NCBI RefSeq assembly: GCF_049720995.1
Contig: NZ_JBNASF010000027.1
Span: 1 to 18,804 of the forward strand
DNA length: 18,804 nucleotides
From: Methanothermobacter sp049720995
GTDB lineage: Archaea > Methanobacteriota > Methanobacteria > Methanobacteriales > Methanothermobacteraceae
Direction: 5' to 3'
Shown here: positions 15,006 to 18,804 of the stretch, piece after piece
Layout of the letters: every line of letters begins with the position of its first letter
Numbering within the stretch: position 1 is the first letter of the stretch
Program-made: the position numbers and the translations under genes
Notes under the pieces: generated by a model
Databases searched by the model: none
Seen by the model: only the letters and a program-made list of their open reading frames with translations
What the model was told of the DNA's origin: nothing

Positions 15006-15737
15006 TTATTCCTCTGAATCCTCCGCAGTCTCTTCCTCCCTCTTCTCAAATACATCAGAAAATTCAACCTTACTGACACCCTCAATGTTCTCCCAGATGT
15101 CCTTCGCTATCCTGAACCTTGTGAGGGTAACATCCATGTAGGGCCTGTTATCAAATCGTGTCATCTCATCCATGCAGATCCTCACACGTCCATCATCTAT
15201 TTCAACCTCTGTCTTGTCAATGTCCATGTTCTGGGAGGGGTAGTGGAGCTGGATCATGCTCTTTACCTTTTCAACATCATCTTTGATTATCTCCTTAACC
15301 TTCAGATCGTATTCGAGGGTTTTACCTGCAAGTTCATGGTTGAAGTCCACCCTCACGCGTCCACCCGAGACGTTAAGGACCCTGCCCTCATGTCCCTCAA
15401 CGGTCAGTGGCATCCCCGGGTAGGGCTTTATTCCCTGCCTCTTGAATTCACCCATGGGTATGAGCTGGACAAGTTTAGGGTCCCTGTTACCGAATGCGTC
15501 CTCCGGTTCAATCTCAACGTGTTTTTCCTCGCCTTCCTCCATTCCAATAACGGCCTCGTCAAGACCCTTTATGAGGTGTCCACCTCCAACAACGACTGGT
15601 ATGGGACCAAAGGTCTTCTTTATCTGAAGTCCGGCCTCCTTAGCCACTTCCTCGTCTGTTGTGTCAAAGACCTCACCGGTCTCCTTGACCTTGCCTGTGA
15701 ATTCAATTTTTATAAAGTCTCCTTTATTCACTGCCAT
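15006..15737 (-). CDS. FKBP-type peptidyl-prolyl isomerase (SlyD-like, long archaeal form)
   Basis: This is a folding helper that isomerises proline peptide bonds and usually has chaperone activity through an inserted IF domain. The 243-residue product begins AVNKGDFIKIEFTGKVKETG, with the FKBP core continuing at VVVGGGHLIKGLDEAVIGME and resuming at RVRVDFNHELAGKTLEYDL. Between these, DAFGNRDPKLVQLIPMGEF starts the IF domain. About 85 further residues follow the core, as in the long archaeal FKBPs of 26-29 kDa. Unlike bacterial SlyD, the tail is acidic (EEETAEDSEE), not rich in histidine, so nickel storage by the tail is unlikely. ATG at 15737 follows AGGAGGCTAGAGAT. It overlaps the end of the upstream TmcAL-like gene by 10 bp, implying coupled translation. 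I recall the M. thermautotrophicus homologue as MTH1125. Confidence 0.93.
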   Translation of the reverse strand: MAVNKGDFIKIEFTGKVKETGEVFDTTDEEVAKEAGLQIKKTFGPIPVVVGGGHLIKGLDEAVIGMEEGEEKHVEIEPEDAFGNRDPKLVQLIPMGEFKRQGIKPYPGMPLTVEGHEGRVLNVSGGRVRVDFNHELAGKTLEYDLKVKEIIKDDVEKVKSMIQLHYPSQNMDIDKTEVEIDDGRVRICMDEMTRFDNRPYMDVTLTRFRIAKDIWENIEGVSKVEFSDVFEKREEETAEDSEE

Positions 15738-16825
15738 ATCTCTAGCCTCCTGTGTGGTATTCTATCCTTAAATTCTTCAAGGATCTCTTTATCCTTAAAT
15801 GCAAGAATTCGAATTACAGATGGATAATTTTCTATATATTTATGGACCAGTCCCTTATGAACCTTTGCCTCAAGAACCGAGATTATGCGCTGCCTGTGGT
15901 GTCTGCTGAATGATGGGGGTATGGCCTCCTCGACCTCAGCAAGTGAACGGTATGGTCTTTTCCTTACGATTGCAGATGCTGTTACATCATCGAAGAGGTT
16001 GAGAACCTTAAGTTCATCAATTTCAAGGCTGTTTGCGTTTCTGAGTATCCCTGTCGAGAGCCTCAGATCATGCAGGGGTGCCCTTCCCTCCGAGATTTCC
16101 CTTTCAAGGACCTCAACCGTCTCAGGGGGAAGCATATGTGTGACTTCACCAATTTCGCCCCTGGATACTGCATCCCGTATTCTGGTTCCGCTCACACCCT
16201 CAAGTCTCCTTATGAACATGAACCTGTTTCTGAAGTTGAATCCAATCCTCCCGAGGGCCCCCGCAAGGGATGTTATGACATAGTTGTCCTCCTCAAGTTT
16301 ACCCTCAAGTACGGTCTCAGAGGTGTCAAGGTCCACTATCCTGTAGGGCCTTGGCACAACCCTGTGGCCCCTTCTGATCCTTTCAAGGACCTCATCAAAT
16401 CCATCAACCGGCCTGTAGCCGCGGGGTATCCAGTCAGTATCGAGGGCCCTGAACATCCTCGCAAGGCAGATGGAGTACTGACCTGAACCCATAACACCCA
16501 TTGGGGGGCCCTCCACCACTATATCAGCCCCCGCCCTGATGGCTATCTCTGCCCTTGCCTGGCGGGTCATTATGTAGGGTACGCCCCTTCCACTCCTCTC
16601 AAGGGGCCCCGGTATGATAGCCACAAAGAGGGCGTCTGGTCTGAGCTTCCTGGCCTCCAGCATGCAGTGCCTGTGGCCCCTGTGAAAGGGTGAGTACTCT
16701 GTGAAGTCTGCCATGATGCCGGGTTCAGATGCATGGTCACCGTATTCCGGTTTATTAATAGCATCCGCCCTGATGAGTTCAAGGTCCCTCTCAATTACAC
16801 TCCCTAGAAATTTCTCTGAAGGCAT
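15728..16825 (-). CDS. TmcAL-like HIGH-superfamily nucleotidyltransferase
   Basis: The product (365 residues from this start) resembles bacterial TmcAL (YlbM), which makes N4-acetylcytidine at the wobble base of elongator tRNA-Met from acetate and ATP. Residues 38-150 carry the pattern of the family: TEYSPFHRGHRHCMLEARK (bacterial EYNPFHNGH), TRQARAEIAIRAGADIVVE and a GSGQYS segment. A second nucleotidyltransferase motif, VSGTRIRDAV, follows. The last ~100 residues (LKVLNLFDDVTASAIVRKRPYRSLAEVEEAIPP...) look like a helix-hairpin-helix-type tail. The true role in archaea is not established as far as I know. The start is uncertain: ATG at 16825 has no ribosome site and would suit a leaderless transcript, while ATG at 16714 (MADFTEYSPFHRGH) matches where bacterial homologues begin. 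It overlaps the FKBP gene. Confidence 0.75.
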   Translation of the reverse strand: MPSEKFLGSVIERDLELIRADAINKPEYGDHASEPGIMADFTEYSPFHRGHRHCMLEARKLRPDALFVAIIPGPLERSGRGVPYIMTRQARAEIAIRAGADIVVEGPPMGVMGSGQYSICLARMFRALDTDWIPRGYRPVDGFDEVLERIRRGHRVVPRPYRIVDLDTSETVLEGKLEEDNYVITSLAGALGRIGFNFRNRFMFIRRLEGVSGTRIRDAVSRGEIGEVTHMLPPETVEVLEREISEGRAPLHDLRLSTGILRNANSLEIDELKVLNLFDDVTASAIVRKRPYRSLAEVEEAIPPSFSRHHRQRIISVLEAKVHKGLVHKYIENYPSVIRILAFKDKEILEEFKDRIPHRRLEIWQ

Positions 16826-16872
16826 GTTAATTAATATAAAGCCGGGGGTAAATAATTTAAGTGGATGATAGC
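16826..16872. promoter_or_regulatory. Compact divergent promoter, tmcAL-like / pyrC
   Basis: Rightward, TAATATAAAG (16832-16841) is a good TATA box about 25 bp before position 16861. The pyrC transcript should therefore begin at or just before its start codon (GTG 16861 or ATG 16873). Leftward, AAATTATTTA (complement of about 16850-16859) lies about 28 bp before the ATG at 16825, again predicting little or no leader. The two boxes sit within 30 bp of each other. Confidence 0.5.
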
Positions 16873-18171
16873 ATGCCAGTTGACCTCTTCATTGAGAACT
16901 GCAGAACCGAGAGGGGAACCTTCAATATAGGTGTTGATGATGGTAAGATAGTGAAGATAACCCGTGGGAGAATTGATGCATCTGAGAGGATTGACCTTCG
17001 GGGTTATCATGTGCTCCCTGGGCTCATAGATGCCCATGTGCACTTCAGGGACCCTGGGCTTGAGTACAAGGAGGACTTCAGGACAGGTTCAATGGCCGCA
17101 GCTCATGGAGGCTTTTCAACAGTTATCGACATGCCCAATACACTTCCACCCACCGACACAGCATCTGAGTTCAAGAGGAAAATAGAGATAGGTGAGCGTA
17201 AGAGCATAGTTGACTTTGGCCTGCATGCGGGTTACTCTGACCCCTCAGAGATTGGGAAGATACTCGTATATGGTCCGGCATCATTCAAGGTCTTCATGGA
17301 ATCCACCGGGGTCATGGAACTTGACCTCCTCTTTCAGAGGTTGAGGGAAATCGGCTCATCTGTACCTGTAACCGTCCACTGTGAACACAGAGAACTAATA
17401 GAGCATTCATTAAAGGATCTTCAGAGAAGCAATGACCCCTTCACCTATTCACTTGCAAGACCGCCCCTTGCAGAGGAGGTCTCAGTTTCGGAGGTCCTTG
17501 CAGTCTCACACCATCACCAGCACCCTCTGCATGTATGTCACCTCAGCACCAGAAGGGCCCTTGAACTCATTGAGCCATTCAGGGGGCATGTGACGTGTGA
17601 GGTTACACCCCACCACCTCCTCCTGAACTCCAAGTACCTTAAGAGGTTCGGTACCCTTGCAAAGACAAATCCTCCCCTTAGACCAGCTGTTGAAGGTCTA
17701 TCTCCATCACTTCTGGATCGTATCGATATCATTGGCACTGACCATGCGCCTCACACCATCCCTGAGAAGGAGGAGGGTGTCTGGGATTCCCCGCCAGGAA
17801 TACCTAACCTTGAGGTTGCACTTAAACTTCTACTCACCATGGTAGCGGAGAAGAGGATATGGCTTTCAACCATCAGGAGGATGCTCGCTGAGGGGCCCGC
17901 GAGGATCTTCGGGTTGAGATCTAAGGGATTCATAGTTGAGGGTATGGATGCAGATTTCACCGTTATTGATATGCGGCGGGAGGGTGTTATAAGAGGTGAT
18001 GAATTTTACAGCAGAGCTCATTACACTCCCTTTGAGGGTTTCAGGTACCGCGGGGAAGCCGTGATGACCCTGGTTGGTGGGGAGGTTGTTATGGATGATG
18101 GTGAGGTCTTTAAACGCAGTGGAAAATACATAAAATCCGTTTATATAGAAAAGGATGAGAAAAGGATATGA
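16873..18171 (+). CDS. pyrC: Dihydroorotase PyrC
   Basis: PyrC cyclises N-carbamoyl-aspartate to dihydroorotate, the third step of pyrimidine synthesis. The 432-residue product is a class I amidohydrolase. It shows the metal ligands H55 and H57 in IDAHVHFRDPGLEYKEDF, the lysine expected to be carboxylated at residue 139 in ASFKVFME, histidines in VHCEH and LHVCHLST, and the catalytic aspartate in IIGTDHAPHT. The substrate-binding segment PPGIPNLEVAL is typical of the family. Start chosen: ATG at 16873, because MPVDLFIENCR aligns with the usual start and GGATGAT lies just upstream. GTG at 16861 would add four residues and suits a leaderless message. Its stop abuts the stop of a convergent gene with no gap. 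Confidence 0.95.
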   Translation: MPVDLFIENCRTERGTFNIGVDDGKIVKITRGRIDASERIDLRGYHVLPGLIDAHVHFRDPGLEYKEDFRTGSMAAAHGGFSTVIDMPNTLPPTDTASEFKRKIEIGERKSIVDFGLHAGYSDPSEIGKILVYGPASFKVFMESTGVMELDLLFQRLREIGSSVPVTVHCEHRELIEHSLKDLQRSNDPFTYSLARPPLAEEVSVSEVLAVSHHHQHPLHVCHLSTRRALELIEPFRGHVTCEVTPHHLLLNSKYLKRFGTLAKTNPPLRPAVEGLSPSLLDRIDIIGTDHAPHTIPEKEEGVWDSPPGIPNLEVALKLLLTMVAEKRIWLSTIRRMLAEGPARIFGLRSKGFIVEGMDADFTVIDMRREGVIRGDEFYSRAHYTPFEGFRYRGEAVMTLVGGEVVMDDGEVFKRSGKYIKSVYIEKDEKRI

Positions 18172-18804
18172 TTATCCTCTTCTTGAAATTAATGAACCCG
18201 CTGCCACAGTTATAACCCCCATAACAAGTGCAAATATGGGGATTCCTGTTGGTTTCATTGGAATTTTATGATGGGGGACTGGTGATGGTCCTGGTCCTGC
18301 TTTATCTGTGACATCTATTTTAACGTATGAGGTATCGTTGGTCTCTACTTGTGAACTTGAACTCACAGTTGCCGTGTTGATAAAGGCCCCTCTCCTCACC
18401 ATCTGAACTATAATTTCAAGGATGGCTTTTTGACCCGCTGGAAGATCACCTATGACCCATGTTCCAGCTGCATGGTTGTAGGATCCTGCTGTGGCTCTGG
18501 AGGATATGTACCTCATTGAGTCAGGAAGTATGTCCCTGATTGTGGTGTTTAAAGCCGTGTCTGGGCCACTGTTTATTACTGTGATGATGAACTTCACATT
18601 CTGTCCCAGGCGTACTGCTCTCCTGTCAGCTGTCTTCTTAATTTTAAGATTAGATGCTGGCTTGACTGTAATAGTTGCAGTGGCGTTCTTATTAGGATTC
18701 GGGTTGTATACATCACTGGAAACATTCGCCACATTATCTATGTTGGTGTTACTTATCACAGCCCTAGCTATAATATCCAAGGTTGCCACAGCACCCTTCA
18801 CCAG
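18172..18804 (-). CDS. DUF11-repeat surface protein, C-terminal part (5' end beyond window)
   Basis: The gene enters from the right edge; only the last ~210 residues are present, and the frame is open to the window end. It holds the end of one domain (VISNTNIDNVANVSSDVYNP) and then a complete DUF11-type beta domain. That domain is NLKIKKTADRRAVRLGQNVK, ITVINSGPDTALNTTIRDIL, then PAGQKAILEIIVQ and FINTATVSSSSQVETNDTS. A proline-rich linker (GPGPSPVPHHKIPMKPTG) leads to a C-terminal hydrophobic helix (IPIFALVMGVITVAAGSLI) ending SRRG. This is the layout of Methanobacteriales adhesin-like cell-surface proteins anchored by the C-terminal helix next to the pseudomurein wall. Partner and ligand are unknown. 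It ends tail-to-tail with pyrC. Confidence 0.9.
   Translation of the reverse strand: MVKGAVATLDIIARAVISNTNIDNVANVSSDVYNPNPNKNATATITVKPASNLKIKKTADRRAVRLGQNVKFIITVINSGPDTALNTTIRDILPDSMRYISSRATAGSYNHAAGTWVIGDLPAGQKAILEIIVQMVRRGAFINTATVSSSSQVETNDTSYVKIDVTDKAGPGPSPVPHHKIPMKPTGIPIFALVMGVITVAAGSLISRRG

Noticed and set aside
15243..15827. Plus-strand frame (194 codons) across the FKBP / TmcAL-like junction
   Set aside because: It is antisense to two genes with clear family motifs; its translation has no recognisable pattern.

Overview
This window looks like chromosomal DNA of a thermophilic hydrogenotrophic methanogen of the order Methanobacteriales, most likely Methanothermobacter. The grounds are a type-2 (methanogen-type) seryl-tRNA synthetase, the methanofuran enzyme MfnA, archaeal L10e, Pcc1, aTrm56, QueC for archaeosine, a CooC nickel ATPase, a DUF11 surface protein with a PMKPTG-type C-terminal anchor, strong GGAGG/GGTGAT ribosome binding sites, and heavy use of AGG and ATA codons. 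Gene content and order match what I remember of the M. thermautotrophicus region near MTH1110-MTH1128; this is memory, not a search.

Layout. Positions 1-508 hold no gene I can support, but contain a 29-bp direct repeat pair. A leftward block (509-2809) encodes a 110-residue PII-like protein, then the nickel-insertion protein LarC, then QueC. A rightward block (2925-5720) encodes a CobZ-like alpha-ribazole phosphatase, cobalamin synthase CobS, the tRNA C56 2'-O-methyltransferase Trm56 and uracil phosphoribosyltransferase; the first two carry out the last steps of cobamide assembly. A 218-bp gap between convergent genes (5721-5938) carries a second 29-bp direct repeat pair. A leftward block (5939-10533) encodes ribosomal protein L10e, PEP synthase, MfnA and a divergent fumarase-beta-like protein whose start region has been tandemly duplicated.

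A rightward block (10703-13703) encodes CooC, KEOPS subunit Pcc1, SerRS and a small membrane protein with a B-box-like zinc finger. Facing it is a decayed membrane histidine kinase (13700-14840, minus) with at least four inactivating lesions. Next, leftward, come a TmcAL-like nucleotidyltransferase and a SlyD-type FKBP with overlapping ends (15006-16825). They diverge from dihydroorotase PyrC (16873-18171) across a very short promoter region. A surface DUF11 protein enters from the right edge.

Most genes are housekeeping: cofactors (cobamide, methanofuran, archaeosine, nickel centres), pyrimidines, gluconeogenesis and translation. I see no insertion sequence, tRNA, rRNA, CRISPR-cas or defence island, and no convincing new multi-gene system. 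The most interesting points are the PII-like/LarC pair, the multi-lesion histidine kinase pseudogene, the duplicated gene start with a stranded seven-codon ORF, the divergent fumarase-beta homologue, and the archaeal TmcAL-like protein with a hairpin-like tail.
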